Shown here: positions 26,424-34,787 of the stretch, piece by piece | Position numbering within the stretch: position 1 is the stretch's first letter | Layout of the letters: each line of letters starts with the position of its first letter | From: Pedobacter steynii | GTDB lineage: Bacteria > Bacteroidota > Bacteroidia > Sphingobacteriales > Sphingobacteriaceae | DNA: 64,000 nucleotides | Direction of reading: 5' to 3' | Assembly (NCBI RefSeq): GCF_001721645.1 | Contig: NZ_CP017141.1 | Location: 3,162,001-3,226,000 of the forward strand | Program-made: the position numbers and the translations under genes | The notes under the pieces: model-generated | Databases searched by the model: none | Seen by the model: only the letters and a program-made list of their open reading frames with translations | Told to the model about the DNA's origin: nothing

Positions 26424-26942
26424 TTATTTCCAATCAACAGTTAAATCACGGAATTCCGCAGAATAAGGTTCCCCTGCCGAATGCGTATACTCGAAATTAA
26501 ATAACTTGATGATTTTTACAGCGGGTAGGACTCCTCCAAACGTATAAGTACATTTAATGGGCACATCTGTATTCAGATTTATTGACCTGAAATCACTTGC
26601 ACCTACTGTATATGATTTTAGTTTGTATTCATTTCCATCAATATCAATAATTGAATTCACACTTGACATGATGTACCAGTTTGCCGCACTCGTTTTTAGC
26701 ACAACAGTCATAGTAATCGTTTGTGTTTTACTGTTGCCCTCAACTTTTATAAGTTTAAAATTGATCTTATCAGATGTAATTTCTTTTATAGGTTCATTAA
26801 TTTTTAATGAATTTTTCAGGTATTTATTTTCATCCTGTGTTTTTAGTAATTCTTTTTTAAGCTGATCGCAATTCTGTACAGTTTGGGCAATTGAGAGTGT
26901 TTTGAAGCTGCAAATCAATACGATGATAATCAATCTTTTCAT
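26424..26942 (-). CDS. Hypothetical exported protein with coiled-coil
   Basis: 172 residues. A signal peptide (residues 1-19, ending SIA before QTVQNC) is followed by a short coiled coil (about 22-50, QLKKELLKTQDENKYLKNSL) and a beta-rich domain (TQTITMTVVLKTSAANWYIMSSVNSIIDIDGNEYKLKSYTVG...). The beta domain resembles small immunoglobulin-like ligand or assembly domains, but I do not recognise a named family. It is monocistronic, and the region upstream is AT-rich and empty of genes. Confidence 0.65.
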   Translation of the reverse strand: MKRLIIIVLICSFKTLSIAQTVQNCDQLKKELLKTQDENKYLKNSLKINEPIKEITSDKINFKLIKVEGNSKTQTITMTVVLKTSAANWYIMSSVNSIIDIDGNEYKLKSYTVGASDFRSINLNTDVPIKCTYTFGGVLPAVKIIKLFNFEYTHSAGEPYSAEFRDLTVDWK

Positions 26943-27340
26943 AAGAGTGTTTTTATGTGAATGAAAAATATATTTTATACATAAAACTAGAGTTTTTTAT
27001 TGGAAAATAAAGGCTTGTTTGGTGCGAATTTATTTTAATTACATTATTTATGTAATCTATTTTTTGTTTTGTTTTTCTTTAAAGTGTATTTCTGAGTGTT
27101 TGGTTCCGTTTGAGACCCTCGTTTCTTGATGTTGTCGAACTAATTGTGTGGAAAATTTATTCGCTATTGGTGCTTTTGTTTTGTACTTGTACGTGCCCTG
27201 GAAAATTCCCGATTACTCATTTTGGTTCATTGGATTTTAAAGCGATAACTGATTCCGGTGCGCTTGAGTAATCAGGATTGTCATGTTTTTTTAATAAATT
27301 GTCTATACTTTTAGCCTCCAATACTAAATGATCTATACAG
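26943..27340. other. Gene-free AT-rich divergent spacer
   Basis: 398 bases between a minus-strand hypothetical gene and the LacI-type regulator. I see no convincing reading frame. It holds an inverted repeat ATTACAT-N5-ATGTAAT (27038-27056), possibly an operator, and a widely spaced pair GATTACTCA/TGAGTAATC (27211-27219, 27265-27273) that may be chance. A LacI-like palindrome of the TAAAACGTTTTA type was not found here. Confidence 0.5.
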
Positions 27341-28369
27341 ATGATGAACAAAAAAGTCTCTATCAAAGATATCGCAAGACTTACCAACACTTCCATTACT
27401 ACCGTTTCCTTTGTGCTGAATGGCAAAGGGCATATTAGTAAAGAAATCACAAAAAAAGTACTGGATACTGCAAGGGAAATCGGATATGAACCAAACCGTA
27501 TGGCTATTGGTCTGCGAACAGGTGTTTCTAAGGTGATTGGTCTGGTTGTAGAAAACATTGGAGGGCCTTTTTTTGGCGAAATGAGTAAGGTTATTGAAAA
27601 AGAGGCAGAAAAATTGGGCTACCGCATTCTTTATTGCAGCACTGATAACAGCATTAGTAAGGGCAAGGATGTCATCAGAATGCTCACCCAACAGCTGGTT
27701 GACGGGTATATCATTACCCCTTTAAAGGGGTTGGAAGAGGATATTCAAAAATTGGTTGATCAGGGGAAACCTGTGGTGCTGGTAGATGGTTATCTGCCAG
27801 GCTTAAATATTCCACATGTGCTGGTAGATAATTATAATAGCGTCAATAAAGCTGTAAATTGTTTTATTGAAGGAGGTTTTAAAAAAATCGGCTTTGTCAC
27901 ATCTGATCTTGATCTTATACAGTTGCAGGATCGTTTAATGGGTTATAAAGCAGCCTTGAAAATGAATGGATTGAAGGAAGAGAAAGAATTGATTCTGAAA
28001 CTGCCTTACCAGATGGATAAAGATCAATGTGTTGAAGAAATCAAAAACTTTATTGAAGCGAATAAGGAGATGGATGCCATCCTGTTTACAACAAATTATT
28101 TAGGAATCATGGGATTGAGGAGTGTGAAAGAAATGGGCCTGAATATTCCTTCCGATATGGCGATGATCAGCTTTGATGAAAGTGAAATCTTCAGTCTTTT
28201 TCCTCCCGGAATTACAACCATCCAGCAGCCTGTTTATCAAATTGCAAAGCTCGCAATAGATATGTTGCTGTCCCAGATAAGTAATGAGGACCATGCTGAT
28301 TCTGCTGAAATGAAGCTGCAAATTCCATCGAATCTTATTGAACGTGGCTCCACGTTAAAGAAAGTCTGA
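27341..28369 (+). CDS. LacI-family transcriptional regulator
   Basis: 342 residues. The N-terminal LacI HTH (VSIKDIARLTNTSITTVSFVLNGKGHISKEITKKVLDTAREIGYEPN) ends in a hinge helix, followed by a periplasmic-binding-protein-like sensor domain (IGLVVENIGGPFFGEMSKVIEKEA to TTIQQPVYQIAKLAIDML). The sugar effector is unknown. It is convergent with the SusC-SusD genes at 28440-33150, whose upstream region holds two palindromes TAAAACGTTTTA of LacI-site type, so it probably represses or activates that locus. The ATG is one of two adjacent (ATGATG). Confidence 0.95.
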   Translation: MMNKKVSIKDIARLTNTSITTVSFVLNGKGHISKEITKKVLDTAREIGYEPNRMAIGLRTGVSKVIGLVVENIGGPFFGEMSKVIEKEAEKLGYRILYCSTDNSISKGKDVIRMLTQQLVDGYIITPLKGLEEDIQKLVDQGKPVVLVDGYLPGLNIPHVLVDNYNSVNKAVNCFIEGGFKKIGFVTSDLDLIQLQDRLMGYKAALKMNGLKEEKELILKLPYQMDKDQCVEEIKNFIEANKEMDAILFTTNYLGIMGLRSVKEMGLNIPSDMAMISFDESEIFSLFPPGITTIQQPVYQIAKLAIDMLLSQISNEDHADSAEMKLQIPSNLIERGSTLKKV

Positions 28370-28380
28370 TTATAAAATGA

Positions 28381-28414
28381 TAACACCTAAAGGCCTGCAT
28401 GCCTTTAGGTGTTA
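28381..28414. terminator. Bidirectional terminator between lacI-like and susD genes
   Basis: TAACACCTAAAGGC (28381-28394) and GCCTTTAGGTGTTA (28401-28414) form a perfect 14-bp stem with a six-base loop. It lies between two convergent stop codons and has A/T-rich flanks. Confidence 0.85.
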
Positions 28415-28439
28415 TCGGATCGATTTCAAAAATATCTGG

Positions 28440-30080
28440 CTAGTTGTAACCAGGGTTTTGGCTGAGATTGGTATTTAGGTTACGCTGTTGCTGCGGTATA
28501 GGAAACAACTCGCGTGTTGCTGAGGAAGGGTTATGGTCCCACCATGAACCTGAACTGAATTTTTTCCAACGGATCAGGTCGTCTCTTCTAAATCCCTCGA
28601 AAATGAACTCACGACCACGCTCTGCCAATAATTCATTCAGAGTGAGGGTTGATGTCGTATAGGCATGAGTTGCCCAGTCGGCCTCAGTATAAGCCCTCTT
28701 TTTACAATCGTTGATCAGTTGTACTGCTTCCGCATTCGCAGCACCTCCATTTTTACGCATGATGGCCTCAGCTTTTGCAAAATAAATCCAGGTAAGGCGA
28801 TAAATATTCCAGTCTGTATTGTTGTAATTGACATTGATAGCCGGAATACCACCAGGTCCTGCAACCTGATTGCCTAATTTATATTTATTGAACCGGACTC
28901 CGCTATTTTCTTCCCCTTCACTCATATTGGAGAGGGTAGAACCATTCTTGTTTTTGCGGATATTGTCTACAAATTCAAGTTGTTGTCCATCGTATTCTTC
29001 AGACGCAAGGACAGGAGTCCCATCCGCTAGTTTTGTCATCTTGCCGATCAGCAGCCAATTGGATTTTCGTAAATCTGCATTTTCAAATGTTGGGTAGACA
29101 CCAGGTACAACAACCACTCCGTTGTTTCCGTTCCGTCCACCACCATAGATCTCTCTTTGTTTGAAATGGAAGAATTCAGATGGCCAGGAAGGCTCAAATC
29201 TGGCAAGCGTATAGTCGTAAGCTATAGAAAAGATGACCTCTTTCGAGAGGTTGTTTTCTGGCCGGAACTGATCAGAGATATTCGGATCAAGTTCCATCTT
29301 TCCATTTTGTCCACCTGCTTCACCGTTAATGAGTTTGTTTGCTGCGGCAATGCAATCATCCCAACGTGCAGTTCCGGTCCATGCTTCTGCATTTAAGTAC
29401 AATTCCACTAACATGGCATAAGCTCCGGCCTGGCTCATTCTACCCAGCTGATCTTTAGATAATTTTGGTGCTTTATCCACATTTTGTTTAATTTCCTGCT
29501 CTATGAAATTGAACACCTGGGCCCTTGGCATGGTATTCGGTTTTGCTGGTTCTCCCACCTTTGTTACGACTGGAATATTACCGAAAAGGTCCATTAATTT
29601 AAGATAGTGGAATGCTCTTAATAGCTTAAGTTCGGCTATATATGCGTCTTTTTCTACCTGGGTAATGCCCATTTTACCGATGTCACGTTTCTCCAGGTTT
29701 TCGATAGGGTCGTTACATAAGCCCATTCCCCAATACATCAATACCCAGGCCCGGTTTAATCCATCTTCATCGACGGTCCAGCTATGGTAATGCAATCTTT
29801 TCCATTTTCCGTTGTCCTCTCCATGCCGGCCTTTTGTAGGCCAGGCCAGCTGATCTGCCGATAGTTCTGAAGGTCTCCACCAACCATCTTGTCCCGATGG
29901 GGTTACCCAGGCATTCGCATGGGTATAAGGTCTGAGTACAGCAGACAGAACCTCCGTTTTATTATTGTAAAATTCATCTGTCAGTAATTGATCGTAAGCA
30001 TTTTCATCCAGCTTGGTACATGAAATGGTGAAAGACACCATGAAAGCCAGGGCAAGGTATATAATTGATTTATTTTTCAT
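28440..30080 (-). CDS. SusD/RagB-type lipoprotein
   Basis: About 546 residues from MKNKSIIYLALAFMVSFTISC; the frame extends eight residues further upstream into the SusC gene but the signal peptide fixes this start. The lipobox is TISC. SusD features include EVLSAVLRPYTHANAW, LKLLRAFHYLKLMDLFGNIPVVT and the closing LLAERGREFIFEGFRRDDLIRW. It is the outer-leaflet binding partner of the SusC encoded 10 bases upstream. No glycoside hydrolase accompanies this pair, so the glycan or other substrate is unknown. Confidence 0.94.
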   Translation of the reverse strand: MKNKSIIYLALAFMVSFTISCTKLDENAYDQLLTDEFYNNKTEVLSAVLRPYTHANAWVTPSGQDGWWRPSELSADQLAWPTKGRHGEDNGKWKRLHYHSWTVDEDGLNRAWVLMYWGMGLCNDPIENLEKRDIGKMGITQVEKDAYIAELKLLRAFHYLKLMDLFGNIPVVTKVGEPAKPNTMPRAQVFNFIEQEIKQNVDKAPKLSKDQLGRMSQAGAYAMLVELYLNAEAWTGTARWDDCIAAANKLINGEAGGQNGKMELDPNISDQFRPENNLSKEVIFSIAYDYTLARFEPSWPSEFFHFKQREIYGGGRNGNNGVVVVPGVYPTFENADLRKSNWLLIGKMTKLADGTPVLASEEYDGQQLEFVDNIRKNKNGSTLSNMSEGEENSGVRFNKYKLGNQVAGPGGIPAINVNYNNTDWNIYRLTWIYFAKAEAIMRKNGGAANAEAVQLINDCKKRAYTEADWATHAYTTSTLTLNELLAERGREFIFEGFRRDDLIRWKKFSSGSWWDHNPSSATRELFPIPQQQRNLNTNLSQNPGYN

Positions 30081-30090
30081 GTTTCTATTT

Positions 30091-33000
30091 TTAAAATCCA
30101 ACATTTAGTCCAACTACAAATGATCTTGTGCTCGGGTAAGGACCTCTTGCATCAATACCAAGACGTTGTCCGTTGATCTCATTTCCTAAGCCATTGTCTA
30201 AGACATAATCCGGGTCATTTCCAGTATAATTTGTAAATGTGGCTAGGTTTTGTCCGGTTACATACACATGAAGTTTACGCAACCAATTTGTTTTAAAGTT
30301 GAAATTGTAACCCAGTGTGATCTCATCAATTTTAACATAACTACCCTTTTCTATATAGTAGTCTGTATACATATAAGTATCATCTATCTGACTGAATTTG
30401 GTGAACGTATCTCTTAGCAGGTTACCGCTCCAGGTTTTGTTTCCATAAGTTAATGCGGTTGTATTTAAGATATCAAAATCGAATTTCCCTCTTAAGAATA
30501 TCCTGAGGTCAAAATTTTTGTAACGGAAATTATTTGTCCATGATGCATAATACTTAGGTACCGCATTTCCAAGAGGAACCAGGTCGGTTGCATTCAGGTC
30601 ATCTCTGGAATTGTTGATCTGGTCATTTCTAACGGCTTCTCCATTTCTGTTGTAGAATAACCATTTTCCGTCTGGTGTAAAACCAGCAAATCGCTTTCCG
30701 TAGAATACCCCGATTTTACCACCTTCATAAGTGGTATACGCATCCCCAAGTGCTCCGGCACCACCAATACTTCCAAAGGTTTTGTATTTAACTTTATAAA
30801 TGTCATTGGAATAACTGTCCAGCTGATTGCTCAATGTACTTGCAGTTACGTCCATACTCCAGGTAAAATCAGTATGACGAATCGCGTCGTAACTCAATGC
30901 AATTTCAATCCCTTTGGAAGATATGGTTCCAACATTGGTGTACAGAAAGTCGCGGACATAAGGGGGCTGTGGAGAGGTATAAGTATCCAGCAGATCTTTA
31001 GTAGTTCGCTTAAATACATCAATTGCCCCGGTCAGACGTTTTTCAAATAACTTGAAGTCCAGTCCGATATTCAACTCCCGTTTCGTTTCCCATTTCAGAT
31101 TGGGGTTCGGGTTGCGGTTAGGGCCGTAAGTTTCGTAGTAGTTCCCATCCGGAAAAAGGTATTTTCCGCCACCACCCAGAGTTACCCTGGAAGCATTATT
31201 CGCGATACCTGAATTTCCCGTCAGTCCATAGCCCACTCTTAGCTTCATAAAATCAATGAACTTATAGTTCTTCATGAAATCTTCTTCCGTCAGGTTCCAT
31301 CCAACAGAAACAGCAGGGAATGTTGCCCATTTGTTGTTCGTTCCAAACTTTGATGAACCCTCACGACGCAGAATAAACTGAGCCATATACTTATTGTCGA
31401 AAGCATAATTCAACCGGCCAAAAAAGGCGATGAGTGTATTGTCATTTTTAAAACTACTTACAGATGCAGTGGCAGGACTTAAAGGAGCTCCTGTATTCAG
31501 GTTATCCTCGCGGAGTAAGTCATTGATGAATCCCCTGTTGGAAGCGCCGGAACCTTCTTCCATATAATAGCGATAACTATAACCCCCTATAGCGGAAATG
31601 CTGTGCTTGTCAAAGAGTGTCTTTTTGTATTGTAAGGTTGGTTCAACCGCATATGCCTGGGATAAGAATGTTCCTTTATAGGCATAGCCTCCTCCACGGG
31701 AATCTGTATTTTCCATGGAATCCTCACTTGCTTTTAAACGGTATTGACCATCATTGTAGTTGTTCCGGGTTACCGATCCAAAAAGCGATGCCTGCAAGCC
31801 TTCAATAATGTTCAGGTCTACTTTTCCATCCGCAGAGCTGGTCTGTTGTTTTCTGTTGCTGGTTTCCTGAGCCAGGCGGGCAAACTCGTTGGTACTGGTG
31901 AGATCAAAACGGTAGCTGCCATCTGGGTTATAATTGGAAAGCGTTGGGTTTTTTGCAGATTCACTTTCCCAGCCCCCTCCGCCAAGCAGATTGGCTTTAT
32001 TGAAGTTGGTAGCCAGGTTGATTTGTGCTGTTAAACGGTCATTCAGCCCCTTTTGAGTAATGTTAAGGCGGAGTCCATATTCTTCTCTTCCATTTTCTCT
32101 GCTAATGCCTTCCAGGTCGCGGTAATTTAGACTTGCCCTATAGCTTGTTTTGTCAGTACCGCCGGATAGGGCCAGATTATGGTTCTGCGAAAGATTATCA
32201 TGGTTAATCAGCTGGTCGTAAAAGTCAGTACTGCTGCCGAAATCTTTTTGTTTAAGTTCCCCGGAGAGGATTTTTGCCCGGTATTCGTCTGCGCTAAGGT
32301 AATCCGGTCTTCTTTGCATGTAATCTTTTCTGAAGTAACTGGAATAATTAAAGGCTGCGGGCCCGGCTTTTCCTTTTTTGGTCGTGATAATGATCACTCC
32401 GGCATTGGCGCTGGTCCCATAGATCGCGGCTCCGGAGCCATCTTTTAAGATGTCAATGGATTCAATATCGTCCTGTTGTAAGAGGTCTGCATTTCCTCCG
32501 GGAATCCCATCAATCACAAATAGCGGGCTAGAACTTCCATTAACGGTAACTGCTCCTCTTAGCTGTACGGAAATGCCAGTATTGGGATTGGATCCTGATC
32601 TGGACAATTGCAGACCTGCAACTTTACCCACAATGAGGTCTAATGGATTTCTGGCCCCACCTTGTCTGAATTGTGAAGCATCCACATGGGCTACTGCAGA
32701 AGTCACTTCTTTAGAAGAGATTGTTCCGTAGCCGATACTTACAATTTCAACATCCTGCAGGGTATTACTGGTAGGTTTAAGCTGGATAGAGATGTTTTTC
32801 TGATCAGCAACGGTAACCTCTCTGGTGGCATATCCAATAAAGCTGAATACCAGAACTGTAGTTGTTGAAGGAACATCAATTTCAAACTTACCTGCACTAT
32901 TCGTGGATACCACAGTTTTAGTGCCTTTAATTTTTACACTGACCCCAGGTAGGGGCAGGCCATTTTCATCAGTTACAGTTCCCTGAACACGGAGATCAGC

Positions 33001-33150
33001 AAGCTGGTTCGGATTGGTTTTCAGCGGAACCCGGTTTGTGGCGGGCCTTGCGGCCTCCAGGTTCAATGTGCCGAAGCTAAGTCCGAAGAGGATGGATCCT
33101 GCAAAGAGAAGGGGCCCTGGATTGATGAATTCTGTAATTCTTTTTTTCAT
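30091..33150 (-). CDS. SusC/RagA-type TonB-linked transporter, no STN domain
   Basis: 1019 residues. A signal peptide-like N-terminus (to about residue 34) precedes a carboxypeptidase-regulatory-like domain (RVQGTVTDENGLPLPGVSVKIKG), a TonB-box region (LQDVEIVSIGYGT), a plug (GLQLSRSGSNPNTGISVQLRGAVTV ... TSANAGVIIITTKKGK) and a barrel ending FVVGLNVGF. It lacks the STN signalling domain, consistent with control by the neighbouring LacI regulator rather than by ECF/FecR. It is cotranscribed with the SusD gene that follows after 10 bases. Confidence 0.95.
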   Translation of the reverse strand: MKKRITEFINPGPLLFAGSILFGLSFGTLNLEAARPATNRVPLKTNPNQLADLRVQGTVTDENGLPLPGVSVKIKGTKTVVSTNSAGKFEIDVPSTTTVLVFSFIGYATREVTVADQKNISIQLKPTSNTLQDVEIVSIGYGTISSKEVTSAVAHVDASQFRQGGARNPLDLIVGKVAGLQLSRSGSNPNTGISVQLRGAVTVNGSSSPLFVIDGIPGGNADLLQQDDIESIDILKDGSGAAIYGTSANAGVIIITTKKGKAGPAAFNYSSYFRKDYMQRRPDYLSADEYRAKILSGELKQKDFGSSTDFYDQLINHDNLSQNHNLALSGGTDKTSYRASLNYRDLEGISRENGREEYGLRLNITQKGLNDRLTAQINLATNFNKANLLGGGGWESESAKNPTLSNYNPDGSYRFDLTSTNEFARLAQETSNRKQQTSSADGKVDLNIIEGLQASLFGSVTRNNYNDGQYRLKASEDSMENTDSRGGGYAYKGTFLSQAYAVEPTLQYKKTLFDKHSISAIGGYSYRYYMEEGSGASNRGFINDLLREDNLNTGAPLSPATASVSSFKNDNTLIAFFGRLNYAFDNKYMAQFILRREGSSKFGTNNKWATFPAVSVGWNLTEEDFMKNYKFIDFMKLRVGYGLTGNSGIANNASRVTLGGGGKYLFPDGNYYETYGPNRNPNPNLKWETKRELNIGLDFKLFEKRLTGAIDVFKRTTKDLLDTYTSPQPPYVRDFLYTNVGTISSKGIEIALSYDAIRHTDFTWSMDVTASTLSNQLDSYSNDIYKVKYKTFGSIGGAGALGDAYTTYEGGKIGVFYGKRFAGFTPDGKWLFYNRNGEAVRNDQINNSRDDLNATDLVPLGNAVPKYYASWTNNFRYKNFDLRIFLRGKFDFDILNTTALTYGNKTWSGNLLRDTFTKFSQIDDTYMYTDYYIEKGSYVKIDEITLGYNFNFKTNWLRKLHVYVTGQNLATFTNYTGNDPDYVLDNGLGNEINGQRLGIDARGPYPSTRSFVVGLNVGF

Positions 33151-33241
33151 TTTGTTGGTTTTTAGGTTATGGGGTATATGGATTAATTGTATTGCTGGTT
33201 TACTGGGGTTTTATCACTTATTAAATAGCTCCTTGTGTATT

Positions 33242-33253
33242 TAAAACGTTTTA
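33242..33253. promoter_or_regulatory. LacI-type operator 1 upstream of susC
   Basis: The perfect palindrome TAAAACGTTTTA, with a central CG as in LacI-family sites, lies 92 bases before the SusC start. The extended 15-base form (33241-33255) is the inverse of the copy at 33378-33392. Confidence 0.6.
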
Positions 33254-33379
33254 CTAATTTTTGCATAGCTCAGCTTGATACTGGTGATGGATGTATTATT
33301 TATAGTCTTATAATGAAAAAAATAGGGTGCCGGCTTTTAACCTGAAAAATTGGAGCTCGTCTTAATTATTAAAATTAAG

Positions 33380-33391
33380 TAAAACGTTTTA
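33380..33391. promoter_or_regulatory. LacI-type operator 2 upstream of susC
   Basis: A second exact copy of palindrome TAAAACGTTTTA. The centres are 138 bases apart, close to 13 helical turns, so looping by a tetrameric or dimeric-pair LacI protein is possible. It lies midway in the 382-base divergent spacer between susC (minus) and the flavin monooxygenase gene (plus); the rest of that spacer is AT-rich with no gene. Confidence 0.6.
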
Positions 33392-33532
33392 ATAAAACCA
33401 AATGAAAAATAGAAATATGAATTGTTTGGCTGGTGTCTAATTAATTGAAAACATGTGAACTGAAAGTCATATCAATCGCCGGCACTTATATAGGAAAGGT
33501 TTTGATTGTATTTTTGATTTTATTTTATTCAC

Positions 33533-34540
33533 ATGAAGAAACTACTGACATCCATTCCTTTCTCGGTATTAGACCTGGCTACCGTTATAGCCGGAAAAAC
33601 TCCTGCTGATACTTTTAAAAATAGTTTGAATCTGGCACAACATGCAGAGGAATGGGGCTACAACCGTTACTGGCTTGCAGAACACCACAATATGATTAGT
33701 GTTGCCAGCTCTGCAACGTCGGTCGTGATCGGACATATTGCTGCAGGAACTAAATCTATTCGTGTAGGTTCCGGAGGAATCATGCTTCCAAACCATTCTC
33801 CACTGGTAATTGCGGAACAGTTTGGAACACTGGAATCCCTCTTTCCCGGCAGAATCGATCTGGGACTGGGACGGGCACCAGGTACTGATCAGCTAACTGC
33901 TATGGCCATCAGAGGAGAGCGAATGAATGCAGCAAATAGTTTTCCTCAGGATGTACTTAAGCTTCAGGCTTATTTTTCTGCAGAAAACAGTACGAGTAGT
34001 GTCAGGGCAATTCCGGGAGAAGGGCTGGACATTCCAATCTGGATTCTGGGATCAAGTACGGACAGTGCCCGCCTCGCTGCCGCATTGGGACTTCCATATG
34101 CTTTTGCAAGTCATTTCGCTCCGGCTCAGTTTCTTACAGCCATCAATATTTACAGACAGAACTTTAAGCCTTCGGATCATTTAAAGGAACCTTATGTATT
34201 GGCTTGTGTGAATGTTGTTGCTGCCGAAACAGATGCTGAAGCAAATAAACTGGTCACTTCATTGTATCAGCTATTCAGAGGAATTGTAACTGGTAAGCGG
34301 TCCCTGCTACAGCCCCCTGTTGAAACGATGGATGGAATATGGACGGAGTACGAAGAAGAACAGGCAGGGCAAATGCTGGCTTGTACTTTTACCGGAAATA
34401 AGGAAACACTTAGCCATGACCTGCAGCAATTTCTGGATCAGACACAGGTCGATGAGCTGATGGTCACCTCACACATTTTTGATCATCAGGCGCGTCTACG
34501 CTCTTATCAAATTTTATCAGAGGTGTTTAAAGGAATATAG
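33533..34540 (+). CDS. LLM-class flavin-dependent oxidoreductase
   Basis: 335 residues, a single luciferase-like TIM barrel: [11 protein letters not shown] at the N-terminus, [17 protein letters not shown] (strand with the conserved EHH), [42 protein letters not shown], and the phosphate/flavin-binding [26 protein letters not shown]. It is a cytoplasmic FMN-dependent monooxygenase of the MsnO8/YwbF-like group; the substrate is unknown. It is transcribed alone and divergent from susC, so it could share the LacI-controlled spacer. Confidence 0.92.
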   Translation: MKKLLTSIPFSVLDLATVIAGKTPADTFKNSLNLAQHAEEWGYNRYWLAEHHNMISVASSATSVVIGHIAAGTKSIRVGSGGIMLPNHSPLVIAEQFGTLESLFPGRIDLGLGRAPGTDQLTAMAIRGERMNAANSFPQDVLKLQAYFSAENSTSSVRAIPGEGLDIPIWILGSSTDSARLAAALGLPYAFASHFAPAQFLTAINIYRQNFKPSDHLKEPYVLACVNVVAAETDAEANKLVTSLYQLFRGIVTGKRSLLQPPVETMDGIWTEYEEEQAGQMLACTFTGNKETLSHDLQQFLDQTQVDELMVTSHIFDHQARLRSYQILSEVFKGI

Positions 34541-34547
34541 AAGAACT

Positions 34548-34591
34548 GCTTTAGGCATAGACAGATCAATCTATCTGACTGTGTCTAAAGC
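34548..34591. other. Long imperfect hairpin after the LLM gene
   Basis: GCTTTAGGCATAGACAGAT pairs with ATCTGACTGTGTCTAAAGC over 19 positions with one mismatch and two G-U wobbles, around a six-base loop. It starts seven bases after the stop at 34540. No T run follows on the plus strand, so it may be a terminator of weak type, an mRNA-stabilising element or an operator-like repeat. Confidence 0.55.
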
Positions 34592-34674
34592 GTATCATCT
34601 CAACACATGTTGACTGTCACAGTCTGCCTTTAAAGTGGATTTTGTTCTGGAATATTTTGCGTTTAAGGCGTATT
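34586..34674 (+). promoter_or_regulatory. TAAAGCGTATT-like motifs upstream of the 7TM sensor gene
   Basis: TAAAGCGTATC (34586-34596) and TAAGGCGTATT (34664-34674), with a weaker TAAAGTGGATT (34631-34641), resemble TAAAGTGTATT and TAAAGCGTATT found before the susC at 37862. They are candidate sites of one regulator. The match was found by eye and is unproven. Confidence 0.3.
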
Positions 34675-34787
34675 AAATTTATGTCAATAATTTGATATAC
34701 AGTGTTTTGTGTGTTTTTGTCCTTGTTTGTTTCAAAAACTCCTTTAAATTTACGGCAACCAAATATCTGTTTAGCCTGAAACTTTAA

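Noticed and set aside
27211..27273. Inverted pair GATTACTCA/TGAGTAATC upstream of the LacI gene
   Set aside because: The 45-base spacing and AT-rich context make chance likely; no second copy was found.
27217..27691. Minus-strand open frames opposite the LacI HTH region
   Set aside because: They are shadows of a clear LacI-family gene on the other strand, with no start context or domain.
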